Shown here piece by piece: positions 6,605 through 13,833 of a stretch of 46,966 nt of DNA. Within the stretch, counting starts at the first letter, position 1. The number at the start of each line of letters is the position of its first letter. The stretch lies in IMG/VR virus record IMGVR_UViG_3300036820_000027, positions 1 through 46,966 of that record. One strand, written 5' to 3'. The stretch is from a virus. Position numbers and translations under genes: made by a program. The notes beneath the pieces were generated by a model, which was not told the origin of the DNA, made no database searches, and was given only the letters and a program-made list of their open reading frames with translations.

Positions 6605-6786
6605 AAGAGTTGCAATCGTTCCCGCTCAACACAGCTTTTCTGTGTCAGGACTGCGATCACGTAGGCAACTCAGAAAGAACTTGTCCTACCTGCGGATCGT
6701 CAGCGTTGATGAGTTTGGCCCCCGTGCTGAATAGGGTCACACAATCGCAGGCAGAGTTCAATTTTCGGTCCGTGAGGGCCAGTTAA
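6601..6786 (+). CDS. Small zinc-ribbon protein (61 aa)
   Basis: ATG at 6601 overlaps the preceding stop. FLCQDCDHVGNSERTCPTCG is a rubredoxin-like or zinc-ribbon Cys4 motif with normal CxxC spacings, followed by a short unstructured tail. Ribbons like this mediate protein or nucleic-acid contacts. Specific function unknown. Confidence 0.7.
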   Translation: MKELQSFPLNTAFLCQDCDHVGNSERTCPTCGSSALMSLAPVLNRVTQSQAEFNFRSVRAS

Positions 6787-6812
6787 CAGGTGCGTGAAGG
6801 AGGACAGGGGAA

Positions 6813-7238
6813 ATGAAGCTGAGTGAAGCAATGTTATTGGGCGATTCGTTGCGGAGACGTACCAATGAAATTTACTTACAACAGGACCCCGAGCATGAAG
6901 GCGAGTGGTGTGGTTGTGCTGTCGGCGGAGCATTGCTGGCGCTAGGTAGAGGTAGGGCGAGGCTAGGAAAGCCGGAAAACAACGTAGATGCTAAGTATTC
7001 CATTTGGCCGTGGCTGGTAGAACCTGATCTAGCTAATTACGGTCGCCCATTCGAAGGCTCGGTGGAGCACGCGGAGAATGTCGCCTCATTTGAAAACGTG
7101 ATGCAGGGCAAGAACTCCTTCGAGCAGCTAGTCGATTACGTCCGCTCCATCGAGCCTGACTGTGGGGAGTGCAATCAATTTCAATGCACCTGCCAGAAAC
7201 AGGAAGTTGCTCAAGAACAGATCGCAGTTACGGTCTAG
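6813..7238 (+). CDS. Hypothetical protein with WCGCAVGG motif (141 aa)
   Basis: ATG at 6813 is preceded by a purine-rich AGGAGGACAGGGG. The N-terminal third has a helix, then EWCGCAVGGALLALG, which recalls the CGT..C.AG motif of the paralogues at 772 and 1511 (Cys-Gly-x-Ala/Val-Gly). The C terminus has a Cys-rich ECNQFQCTCQK. It may be a distant member of the same family, found beside host-interaction genes in other phages. Function unknown. Confidence 0.65.
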   Translation: MKLSEAMLLGDSLRRRTNEIYLQQDPEHEGEWCGCAVGGALLALGRGRARLGKPENNVDAKYSIWPWLVEPDLANYGRPFEGSVEHAENVASFENVMQGKNSFEQLVDYVRSIEPDCGECNQFQCTCQKQEVAQEQIAVTV

Positions 7239-7270
7239 GCGTCCCATTCCGGGGCGGGGAAGGAAGCAGG

Positions 7271-8149
7271 GTGAGCGAACTGATTTCAATTCGGCTTGAG
7301 CCAAAGGTTCTCGTGCGTGTATTCCCTCGCGTCACGAAGGCCACGCCACAAGACGAGCTAGCTTATTTTGGGCCGCCGCCGCTTCTTTTTCCTGTGCACG
7401 CCGATGAAGTTCACGTTGACTGCACATTCACCGCCGACAAGCCCAAAGCTGAATTCTTGGCCGAGCAGTGGCACGCCACGGGGTTGCCGGTCACGGTTGG
7501 AGGAGTAGCCTACGGCGATCCGGGCCGTGAATTTGTCGTCGGGCGATATGTCAAGGAGGGCTACACCTTCACGTCCCGTGGATGCCCGCGCAGGTGTTGG
7601 TTCTGCTCTGTATGGAAGCGTGATCCAGTGCCGAGGATATTACCTATTAAGGCTGGGTGGAACATCCTAGACGACAACCTGTTGGCGTGCCCAGAAGACC
7701 ATGTGCGGGCAGTTTTCTCCATGCTGAGACAGCAGGGCAGGCAGATTGAATTCACTGGAGGCTTGGAGGCCCTTTCGCTTCAGGACTATCAGGTTGGGTT
7801 ACTGGCAGACCTGAAGCCACGCCCAAACTGCTTTTTCGCTTACGATCCCGGCGATGCTTTCGAGACATTGGAGAGTGCCGCGCGCCGCATGATCGAAGCT
7901 GGGTTCACTGCGCGATCGCATCGGCTTAGAGTTTACGTTCTCATCGGCTATCCGAAGGACACATTCAGTGAGGCGGAGAAGCGCCTCAATTCCATGCTTG
8001 ACATCGGATTCACGCCCCACGCAATGCTTTGGCAGCCCGAAACGGAGAGCGCGGAGAAACACAGGCCAGCCCCAGAGTGGCGCAAGTTCCAAAGACGCTG
8101 GGCTAGGCCAACAATCATTCACGCAACACGCCACGGATCGGGCCAGTAA
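7271..8149 (+). CDS. Radical SAM protein (292 aa)
   Basis: GTG at 7271 is preferred over the frame opening at 7169, which overlaps the previous gene; AAGGAAG lies upstream. The cluster motif CPRRCWFC (Cys105, Cys109, Cys112) is the radical SAM CX3CX2C. It is preceded by VGGVAYGDPG and EGYTFTSRG. Downstream there are LDDNLLACPEDHV, IEFTGGLEA, FFAYDPGD and VYVLIGYPKDT, consistent with strands of the partial TIM barrel and the GGE-like SAM site. The substrate is unknown. Related phage copies exist but are uncharacterised. The next gene is a Dam-type methylase. Confidence 0.85.
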   Translation: MSELISIRLEPKVLVRVFPRVTKATPQDELAYFGPPPLLFPVHADEVHVDCTFTADKPKAEFLAEQWHATGLPVTVGGVAYGDPGREFVVGRYVKEGYTFTSRGCPRRCWFCSVWKRDPVPRILPIKAGWNILDDNLLACPEDHVRAVFSMLRQQGRQIEFTGGLEALSLQDYQVGLLADLKPRPNCFFAYDPGDAFETLESAARRMIEAGFTARSHRLRVYVLIGYPKDTFSEAEKRLNSMLDIGFTPHAMLWQPETESAEKHRPAPEWRKFQRRWARPTIIHATRHGSGQ

Positions 8150-8177
8150 CCGGCGGCGCTGAGGAGGGGTGAGCAGA

Positions 8178-8645
8178 ATGGAACGTTCGGAATGGGAGAC
8201 GCCAGTGGAGTTCTTCGCCAAAGTGGATGCTGAATTTCATTTCACGCTGGACGCCTGCGCGCTCTCACACAACGCCAAATGTGTTGACTACATCGACCCA
8301 TCGCAAGATGCTCTATCGCGGCGGTGGCTTGGCACCGTGTGGATGAATCCTCCGTATGGGAAAACCATTGGCGCGTGGCTGCGCAAAGCGATGGACGAAG
8401 CAAGCCGTGGGGCAACGGTAGTGGCCCTGGTGCCGACGCGAACCAATCCTCCCTGGTGGCATGACTATGCGCTCAAGGCTCACGAGATCCGATTCATAAA
8501 GAGCAAACTCGCCTTCAATTTACCCAAAGCTGAAGGGGACGACCTGAAGCGATTCCTCGGGGTTCCATTTACAGGACACGCTCTTTTGGTGTTCAGGCCA
8601 GGGGAACTATGTGGCCCGACAGTTTCAACGTGGTATCAGAAATGA
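8178..8645 (+). CDS. Phage Dam-type DNA N6-adenine methyltransferase (155 aa)
   Basis: ATG at 8178 lies ten bases from GGAGGGG; GTG at 8169 is too close to it. The N terminus, SEWETPVEFFAKVD, is followed by FTLDACA and then NPPY (residues 57-60), the catalytic motif IV of N6-adenine methylases. The length and the WETP...LDA...NPPYG order match the compact phage Dam family. It would methylate adenine in phage DNA, probably protecting it from host restriction. It follows the radical SAM gene with a 28-base gap. Confidence 0.85.
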   Translation: MERSEWETPVEFFAKVDAEFHFTLDACALSHNAKCVDYIDPSQDALSRRWLGTVWMNPPYGKTIGAWLRKAMDEASRGATVVALVPTRTNPPWWHDYALKAHEIRFIKSKLAFNLPKAEGDDLKRFLGVPFTGHALLVFRPGELCGPTVSTWYQK

Positions 8646-8670
8646 ATTTCGCACCCCCGGAGGTCCAGCC

Positions 8671-9024
8671 ATGAGCAAGACAGCAAATCAAGGAGAACCA
8701 ATGAAAGAGCTGAGCGAGGAACTGAAGAACATAGCGTGGGGAGCTTACAGGTCTGCCCCGGGTCGTGTACCTTCCGTTGAAGCCGCCTGTCTAGCGGTGG
8801 GCAACGCAATGGTAGAGCAGGACCGCGAAGAGGGCTCTCTCAGCGAGTCGCAGTGGGCTGAAGTGGAGAAGGCGATGTATGCGCAGGGCAACACATCGGG
8901 TGGCTGGCCGCAATATATTGCTGGCGTCCGTGCTCGCCTGCTGCCACCGAAGACGCCGCCAACGCTGGAGGAACGGGTGACTACAGTGAGTCTCGGCGAC
9001 GGCATCTGGTTTGCGGATCAGTGA
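8671..9024 (+). CDS. Hypothetical protein (117 aa)
   Basis: ATG at 8671 has GGAGG eight bases before it; a second start at 8701 also has AAGGAG, so two forms are possible. The upstream extension to 8611 overlaps the methylase. The body is alpha-helical (EELKNIAWGAYRSAP, VEAACLAVGNAM, SQWAEVEKAMYA) and ends in a Pro-rich stretch. No family recognised. It is coupled to the zinc-ribbon gene downstream. Confidence 0.6.
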   Translation: MSKTANQGEPMKELSEELKNIAWGAYRSAPGRVPSVEAACLAVGNAMVEQDREEGSLSESQWAEVEKAMYAQGNTSGGWPQYIAGVRARLLPPKTPPTLEERVTTVSLGDGIWFADQ

Positions 9025-9176
9025 CGACGATGGGACTTGCCCTCTCTGAAACGTATGCACGCGACCCTCATTTCTATTCCGGGACGATGTGTGTCAACTG
9101 CCACGCTCACTTTCCATTAAGCGAATTCAAGTGGGAAGACGGCGAACCAATGGATCCAGCAATGCAGAAGAACTAG
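9021..9176 (+). CDS. Small zinc-binding phage protein (51 aa)
   Basis: GTG at 9021 overlaps the preceding stop (GTGA). The product contains HFYSGTMCVNCHAHFPLSEF and then KWEDGEPMD, a motif (YSGT-C-x2-C-x2-HFP...W.DG) seen in many phage proteins, sometimes alone and sometimes as a C-terminal domain. CxxCxxH suggests a zinc knuckle. It may be the C-terminal domain of the preceding protein, split into a separate gene. Confidence 0.6.
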   Translation: MTTMGLALSETYARDPHFYSGTMCVNCHAHFPLSEFKWEDGEPMDPAMQKN

Positions 9177-9204
9177 CCTAGCGCACCGTCCCATTACGCG
9201 CGTA

Positions 9205-9217
9205 TGGCGCTAACCGG
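9205..9217 (+). repeat. 13-bp intergenic repeat, copy 1
   Basis: TGGCGCTAACCGG occurs here and again at 9913-9925, in both cases 30-40 bases before a gene start and followed by a purine-rich ribosome-binding region. It may be a duplicated leader or a protein-binding site. Confidence 0.4.
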
Positions 9218-9254
9218 GCAGGCGGCAGAGACGTGGCGGGAAGGGGGGAAACAG

Positions 9255-9896
9255 ATGCGGTTTTCGTTTGATAGCGGAGTCGATCTGGGCAAGAAATTGC
9301 CTGATTTTGCTGAGTTGGTTGTCAAGAACGAGCCGATGCTATTCAATTGTTCCGTCGAAGCATCCCGCTCCCTTGGCGGCCCCATTACGAACGCGTTCCT
9401 CGATGCTTTGGGCGTTTGGGGAACTGAAGGCGTGGTGGACACGCGTGTTCACATGCTGATGCCAGGTTGGTATTCGTGCATTCCCGGCTGGCACCACGAT
9501 GATGTACCACGATCCCGAGAAGACGGACAACCGAACTATGTAACTCCAGAGTACCGAGCGGAGCACGTGATGTGTCTGATTAACGGCGATATTTGCCCTA
9601 CGCAGTTTGCCGTGGGGCGCTGTGAAATGCCAGAGGTTGCGCTGGGAGGCACCGTTTACGGAGTTTGGAACGACGAAGTAGAAATACAAATCAAGAAAAG
9701 AAACCTAGCGCGCTTCACTGCCCCATCAAATCAGCTTGTATTTTTCAATTCAGAAAGTTTCCATCGCGGGACAATGGCTGTGCGCAGCGGATGGCGGTGG
9801 TTTGGGCGATTGACTACTGGCACGGGACGCAAGGCGACAAATGAGCTGCGCAAACAGGTGCAGGTATACCTGCCTCAACCGACACAGGGATGGTAA
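9255..9896 (+). CDS. Possible 2OG-Fe(II) oxygenase-like protein (213 aa)
   Basis: ATG at 9255 follows AAGGGGGG; an ATG at 9204 is possible but has no good site. Residues PGWHHDDVPR give His80-x-Asp82, and NSESFHRGTMAVRSGWRWFG gives His170 followed by Arg177, the spacing expected for the iron and 2-oxoglutarate ligands of a double-stranded beta-helix oxygenase. The strands between (HVMCLINGD, VFFNSE) fit that fold. A conserved phage family, but the activity is inferred from motifs only. It lies close to the Dam and radical SAM genes. Confidence 0.55.
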   Translation: MRFSFDSGVDLGKKLPDFAELVVKNEPMLFNCSVEASRSLGGPITNAFLDALGVWGTEGVVDTRVHMLMPGWYSCIPGWHHDDVPRSREDGQPNYVTPEYRAEHVMCLINGDICPTQFAVGRCEMPEVALGGTVYGVWNDEVEIQIKKRNLARFTAPSNQLVFFNSESFHRGTMAVRSGWRWFGRLTTGTGRKATNELRKQVQVYLPQPTQGW

Positions 9897-9912
9897 CGGC
9901 CTGACGCACGTG

Positions 9913-9925
9913 TGGCGCTAACCGG
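9913..9925 (+). repeat. 13-bp intergenic repeat, copy 2
   Basis: Second exact copy of TGGCGCTAACCGG, in the leader of the gene at 9953. The copies bracket the oxygenase-like gene, so they may be the scar of a cassette insertion at this place. Confidence 0.4.
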
Positions 9926-9952
9926 CAGCGGAGTTGCTGCGGAGGAAATGAC

Positions 9953-10207
9953 ATGCACGGAACTGGATACAACGAAGCACAGAGAAATCAAGATGACAAT
10001 AGGGCGTGTCCTGCGCCGAACCCGAGTGGTGCCTACTACGGCGAGAGCCCTGTAACCACAAAGGAAGCCGGTTTGCGGGACCTTCTGTATCAACGTATCA
10101 ATCGAGCGCAGAACGATACGGAAAAGCTCGCCAAGGCTATCCGCATCCTCAAAGCTCATCCTGAGTTTGAAGACCTGCTCTGGCTGATTCGGAGCGGACT
10201 GGTTTAG
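9953..10207 (+). CDS. Hypothetical protein (84 aa)
   Basis: ATG at 9953 is preceded by CGGAGG at eight bases. The first 35 residues are polar and probably disordered. The rest is helical (LRDLLYQRINRAQNDTEKLA, then KAIRILKAHPEFEDLLWLI). A helix ending in FEDLLWLIRSGLV recalls small phage proteins of unknown function. It is followed by a 138-base gap with possible RNA structure. Confidence 0.6.
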   Translation: MHGTGYNEAQRNQDDNRACPAPNPSGAYYGESPVTTKEAGLRDLLYQRINRAQNDTEKLAKAIRILKAHPEFEDLLWLIRSGLV

Positions 10208-10227
10208 GTTCTGCCGCAAGGCAGATA

Positions 10228-10323
10228 GTGCAGCGGGTAGTAGCGTATTCCGAGGCGGTCCATGTGTCCGCAGATTATACGGAGCGCTCCTATTAAACCA
10301 GCCAAATAAGCGGCCCGCTGCAC
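10228..10323 (+). ncRNA. Possible structured RNA or leader between 10207 and 10346
   Basis: This gap of 138 bases is the largest in the early unit. A perfect 10-bp inverted repeat, GTGCAGCGGG (10228-10237) and CCCGCTGCAC (10314-10323), would close a 96-base domain. Inside are GCGG/CCGC and TCCG/CGGA pairs and a palindrome GGAGCGCTCC (10281-10290). No tRNA cloverleaf could be fitted. It could be a small RNA, a structured leader for the zinc-finger gene downstream, or a chance arrangement. Confidence 0.3.
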
Positions 10324-10345
10324 GAGAGATTCAGAAGGAGAGACG

Positions 10346-10759
10346 ATGGCAGAAATAACCGAAACGAAACGTTGCTGCTCTTCATGTGATGCGAGGAAAC
10401 TATGCCACATTTGTAAGACGCAAACACTCTACGCCTGCTCGGATTGTCGCATCGATTTGGGCGTTACCGTCTATGTGTGCAATCGTGCGTCGTGCCAAGA
10501 TGCGCATGAGCAGAAATGTGGCCACTCTCTACGCGAAAAGTACGCGCGGCTGTCCGAACTGAAGGACACGCTGGTGGAGGCGCTGAACGGCATGAACGAT
10601 CTATTCCGCGAAGCGGAGGGCCAGAGTGTTTTTGTGATTCGCAAACTTGGCGGCGGAATCACGAATGGAGATCAGGACAGGATCGACGCGGTAATCACAA
10701 AGTTGGATGCCGCCCTTTCCGCCGCTGCGCTCTTTGAGCAGGAGAAGGGCACTAAATGA
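10346..10759 (+). CDS. Multi-zinc-finger protein (137 aa)
   Basis: ATG at 10346 follows AAGGAGAGACG. The N-terminal 65 residues contain RCCSSCDARKLCHICKTQTL, CSDC and CNRASC-x5-HEQKCGH, enough Cys and His for two or three zinc sites of a treble-clef or B-box type. The remainder is helical (LSELKDTLVEALNGMNDLF, then DRIDAVITKLDAALSAAALF). The architecture suggests a protein-protein or nucleic-acid adaptor. Unknown function. It is coupled to the next gene by ATGA. Confidence 0.65.
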   Translation: MAEITETKRCCSSCDARKLCHICKTQTLYACSDCRIDLGVTVYVCNRASCQDAHEQKCGHSLREKYARLSELKDTLVEALNGMNDLFREAEGQSVFVIRKLGGGITNGDQDRIDAVITKLDAALSAAALFEQEKGTK

Positions 10760-10896
10760 ACTGGCGCTACATGTGGATGGACCAAAAGGCGTTCTGGTGG
10801 GGATTCTTTCACCCGTGGGCTACGAAGTTGGAACGCAGGAGACACGCCGAGAAGTTGGCTGCTCGATATTTTGAGCAGGAGAGGGGGAGGGGATGA
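10756..10896 (+). CDS. Small Trp-rich basic protein (46 aa)
   Basis: ATG at 10756 overlaps the preceding stop, and its own stop overlaps the ATG at 10893. The N-terminal half is aromatic (MNWRYMWMDQKAFWWGFFHP) and the C-terminal half is a basic helix (KLERRRHAEKLAARYF). It looks like a membrane-surface peptide rather than a transmembrane one. No family known; support comes from the tight coupling on both sides. Confidence 0.5.
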   Translation: MNWRYMWMDQKAFWWGFFHPWATKLERRRHAEKLAARYFEQERGRG

Positions 10897-11780
10897 CGGA
10901 TATAAATGAAGCGGCGATAGCGATCATGATTGCGATGGGCGTCTGCACCGTTTTCCTGATACTTTGCGCCGGAGAAATTCGCATTGTTGCTGCGTCGCAT
11001 CGCCGCCGCACTGGAGAAGCGCCAATGAGCAAGGAAATGACTGAGATACCGGAACGCTGGCAGGATGTTTATCGCCGCGCCGCTAGCTTGATAGAAGAGC
11101 ATGACAATCATCCAGTTGATTTGGAGAAGCATCCACTAGTGGGCGCATCTCTTGCGACGGCTGGAATTGTCAAGATACTAGTTCGAGACGTGGCCCGCTT
11201 GGAGCAGGACCTCAGCGCAGCGAAGGCGGAGATTGTGCGGACGAAGAAAGACCGCGACGATGCGATAAAAAGGTTGTACCTGCGCGAAAGTGAGAATTGG
11301 AAGCGGGTATGCGCTTCGGATGTGTATCAGGACCTTAAACACGGGGCCTACCGAGACATCATGGGGCTGCTCTCTGATGGCGAGATAAGTATTGGCAAAG
11401 CAGCCGAGGCCATCGCCGAACGGTGTGGAGGGATAGAGCCATTTTTACCCGACTGGAATCCGCCAGAACAGGACGCAGATTTATCTTGGCGCGAAAGACA
11501 CGACAAATCCGTCGCCCGCCTCACAGCCCAGGTAGACGCGCTCAAAGCGCCGTGGATAAGCGTGAAAGATAGGTTGCCGGAAGTCGGTGCGCTTGTGATC
11601 GTAGGCAATGCGGAGTGGCCGCGAACGTGTCTCGGTAGTTACAAAGGCGAGGACGGCTGGCGCGGCTATCTCGACGAGACAGAAGAGTTGCCGGTCGGCG
11701 ATCCAACGCACTGGCAACCGCTTCCAGAACCACCGGCCCGTCTCGCAGCCGCGCAGGGAGGCGAGAATGGACGAGAATGA
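10893..11780 (+). CDS. Membrane-anchored protein with C-terminal DUF551 domain (295 aa)
   Basis: ATG at 10893 follows GGGGGAGGGG. Residues about 7-27 (AAIAIMIAMGVCTVFLILCA) form a membrane helix. A middle coiled coil (LEQDLSAAKAEIVRTKKDRD) follows, and residues 240-290 match DUF551: WISVKDRLPE, VIVGN, then DPTHWQPLPEPP. An internal ATG at 11026 with GGAG upstream could make a soluble form without the helix. DUF551 is frequent in phages and prophages and has no assigned function. Confidence 0.75.
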   Translation: MTDINEAAIAIMIAMGVCTVFLILCAGEIRIVAASHRRRTGEAPMSKEMTEIPERWQDVYRRAASLIEEHDNHPVDLEKHPLVGASLATAGIVKILVRDVARLEQDLSAAKAEIVRTKKDRDDAIKRLYLRESENWKRVCASDVYQDLKHGAYRDIMGLLSDGEISIGKAAEAIAERCGGIEPFLPDWNPPEQDADLSWRERHDKSVARLTAQVDALKAPWISVKDRLPEVGALVIVGNAEWPRTCLGSYKGEDGWRGYLDETEELPVGDPTHWQPLPEPPARLAAAQGGENGRE

Positions 11781-11952
11781 GCAGTTCGTGCGCGAGCACT
11801 GGGATGAGGTTAAGCTATGCGGGCCAAGCGGAGATGGGTGCCATTTAGAGTTAGGTCCGCAGCGCTTTCATATTTACGGGAATATGGTTTGCAACGCATG
11901 GATCAACGCGGCTCAATTCACGCGGGAGAGACAACGGCGAGGTGAGATGTGA
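11767..11952 (+). CDS. Small conserved phage protein (61 aa)
   Basis: ATG at 11767 lies eight bases after GGGAGG inside the DUF551 gene's end. The product, with FVREHWDEVKLCG, RFHIYGNMVCNAWINAAQFT and a basic RERQRR end, resembles a small phage family that begins F(V)..HW..V and ends with W..A..FT..R. Function unknown. Confidence 0.6.
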   Translation: MDENEQFVREHWDEVKLCGPSGDGCHLELGPQRFHIYGNMVCNAWINAAQFTRERQRRGEM

Positions 11953-12191
11953 AAAAGGGAACGAAGATGCGCACGGTACTCGTCTACTGCCTGTGGGTGG
12001 ACACGGACGGGGTGACGCCGGTCAATATGCACGGAGAAGTGGCAACGTCCAAGCGCCAGCATTGCTATTCTTGGGAGCCTCAACGGCGCGGGCCGAAATG
12101 GCTAAAAGCCAACGCCGAGCAATGGAAACCGCTCCCCACGCAGCAGCGCTCCAAGCAACCGAGAAAGGAGAGTAATCAATCATGGATATAG
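11949..12191 (+). CDS. Hypothetical protein (80 aa)
   Basis: GTG at 11949 overlaps the upstream stop; ATG at 11967 with AAGGGA upstream is an alternative that shortens it by six residues. The N-terminal half has a beta-strand-like MRTVLVYCLWVDTDG; the C-terminal half is basic and Pro/Gln-rich. No recognised family. It slightly overlaps the next small gene. Confidence 0.5.
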   Translation: MKKGTKMRTVLVYCLWVDTDGVTPVNMHGEVATSKRQHCYSWEPQRRGPKWLKANAEQWKPLPTQQRSKQPRKESNQSWI

Positions 12192-12319
12192 GCGAACCAC
12201 AACGAGTGATTTATGTCGATCCTGTAGAGCTTCCTGAGCCTCTACGCCCAGAGCCAGAACGAGTGGAGCAACCAGAGCCAGAAAAGGAGCCAGTGCATAA
12301 TGGCATTTTTCGGAAATAA
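12182..12319 (+). CDS. Small Pro/Glu-rich peptide (45 aa)
   Basis: ATG at 12182 with AAAGGAGAG ten bases upstream. The product is dominated by a PEP-type repeat (LPEPLRPEPERVEQPEPEKE) and is probably extended, like TonB-type Pro-rich spacers. It overlaps the next gene by 20 bases. Whether it is expressed is uncertain, but the site and the operon position support it. Confidence 0.45.
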   Translation: MDIGEPQRVIYVDPVELPEPLRPEPERVEQPEPEKEPVHNGIFRK

Positions 12320-12926
12320 AACTATCGCTGAGATGGATAAAGAGTACATGAGGCAACTGTTGAGCAACGCCTCTCTAGCGCAGGGCGTGAGTGGCTTCTT
12401 GGGCTCATGGCCTTCTGAAGAAAGCGTGCTACAGGCGCAACAGCTAGCAGAGCTAAAGCAAAAGTCAATCGATGCTCTGGGCGCAAAGATAGCTCAACTA
12501 AAGGACTCAGAAGCAATCAAAATGACTGCTCCGATTCCCGACTACATGGGCACTATCACGGCGTGGCGCGGCTGGCAGATTAGGAATGGAAAACTGGCCC
12601 CGATAGGCACGAGCGGAATATGGGAGCCCAAGAAAGCCAACCGCGCTGTCTGCACGAAATTAGAAACCGGCGCTAACCACGATGCCCCGTCAAAGAAATG
12701 CACCTGCGGATACTGGACTTTCCGCACCATGGAAACGCTTCAAGAAGCATTGGCTGGCTATGCCCAAAAGGTTCAGGTAATCGGCACCGTCGATATATGG
12801 GGCAAGGTTATCGAATGCACAAACGGATTCCGCGCTGAATACGCCTACCCAAAAGAACTCTGGTTGCTCGATGACGAACTGGAGCATCTGTCATGGACGT
12901 ACGGCGTGCCCATCAGAAAGCTCTAG
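12300..12926 (+). CDS. Hypothetical protein with Cys-His motif (208 aa)
   Basis: ATG at 12300 follows AAAAGGAG. The first 75 residues are helical. From about 80 on there is a domain with TAWRGWQIRNG, IWEPKKANRAVC, HDAPSKKCTCGYWTF, VDIWGKVIECTNGFRAEYAY and PKELWLL. This C..H..C.CG...WG.V....GYRAE.AYP order is found in scattered bacterial and phage proteins of unknown function and suggests a bound metal. It is the penultimate gene of the early unit. Confidence 0.6.
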   Translation: MAFFGNKTIAEMDKEYMRQLLSNASLAQGVSGFLGSWPSEESVLQAQQLAELKQKSIDALGAKIAQLKDSEAIKMTAPIPDYMGTITAWRGWQIRNGKLAPIGTSGIWEPKKANRAVCTKLETGANHDAPSKKCTCGYWTFRTMETLQEALAGYAQKVQVIGTVDIWGKVIECTNGFRAEYAYPKELWLLDDELEHLSWTYGVPIRKL

Positions 12927-12950
12927 CATCCAACCCCCTAAAGGAGCATC

Positions 12951-13640
12951 ATGATCCCCTCAACAGCATTGCTTGACGAAAATATCCATCTTGAGCCGTT
13001 CACTTCGCAGTGGTCGGCCAGCATCTCACCCTGCGCCCCCTTGAGCTACAGCATCGTGACCGATCCGTTGAGCAAGTCTCTTTTGCTCTGCGCCTCTGGC
13101 ACGACCGATCCCAAACAGGCCCAATTCCCCGGCGTCCTCTTCTGCCCTGGAGTCAATGGGAAATCCATTCCAAGGCCCATGCTGCCCAACACCGGAAATG
13201 TAGCCTTGGGATACAAGTTCGCCATTTCCTCAGCCCTTCTTCCGAACCTGCACGTCTGGGAAACCGACTCCCTCTTTCTCAAAGGTGGTTTGAAGCTCAA
13301 CGGCTCCTTGCAGCGGCACAATCTGACAGGGCAGATTGACATAGGCAACTGGACTAACACTCAGTACATGGCTGGAGCTATCGAGCCAGATGCAGAGCAT
13401 GACGTAACGGTTCAATATGCCATCACGCCAAGCGCCCTCAGTGTGGTCTCTTACACCTGTGATGGGGTAACAGGCACCAATGCAGCAATGAGCGCGCCAC
13501 AAGCCGCTACAGCCTCAAACTGGCTATCTGTGGTTGAAGGTTCAGATGGAGCGGTGAACACTCAGTTCCAGATAGGGCTTTTGCCGCCTGGACTGCCGGT
13601 TGTGGTTCGACTGTGGGATGTTTTCTTGGCCTACTGGTAG
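12951..13640 (+). CDS. Hypothetical beta-rich protein, last gene of the rightward unit (229 aa)
   Basis: ATG at 12951 follows AAAGGAGC. The sequence is rich in Thr, Ser, Gly, Asn and aromatic residues with alternating hydrophobics (LPNLHVWETDSLFLKGGL, LKLNGSLQRHNLTG), suggesting a beta sandwich, possibly a concanavalin-like or carbohydrate-binding fold. Its composition is more like a structural or appendage protein than an early regulator, which is odd for its strand. It has no signal peptide. Function unknown. Confidence 0.55.
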   Translation: MIPSTALLDENIHLEPFTSQWSASISPCAPLSYSIVTDPLSKSLLLCASGTTDPKQAQFPGVLFCPGVNGKSIPRPMLPNTGNVALGYKFAISSALLPNLHVWETDSLFLKGGLKLNGSLQRHNLTGQIDIGNWTNTQYMAGAIEPDAEHDVTVQYAITPSALSVVSYTCDGVTGTNAAMSAPQAATASNWLSVVEGSDGAVNTQFQIGLLPPGLPVVVRLWDVFLAYW

Positions 13641-13658
13641 GGAATATCCGGTGGCGTT

Positions 13659-13811
13659 CTAGCGCGTCCAGTGCCCCAATCCAAGCAGGATCGAGAGCGC
13701 CCAGAAAGCCATACCGAGCCATCCAAGGTTAATCCGTGGCGGAGTGGGAACGTTGAGTGACGCCAGAACCAGACACACGAATGCAAAGACCATCAAAATC
13801 AAAGTAAGCAT
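13659..13811 (-). CDS. Two-helix small membrane protein, holin candidate (50 aa)
   Basis: Starts at 13811 with GGAGG six bases upstream on the minus strand. Two hydrophobic helices (LTLILMVFAFVCLVLASL and LGWLGMAFWALSILLGLG) are joined by a short VPTPPRIN turn. Small double-pass proteins of this kind beside phage lysis genes are often holins, and this is the last gene of the late unit, just after the endolysin group. No functional proof. Confidence 0.7.
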   Translation of the reverse strand: MLTLILMVFAFVCLVLASLNVPTPPRINLGWLGMAFWALSILLGLGHWTR

Positions 13812-13833
13812 GGAGCCTCCAACCTATTCAGAT

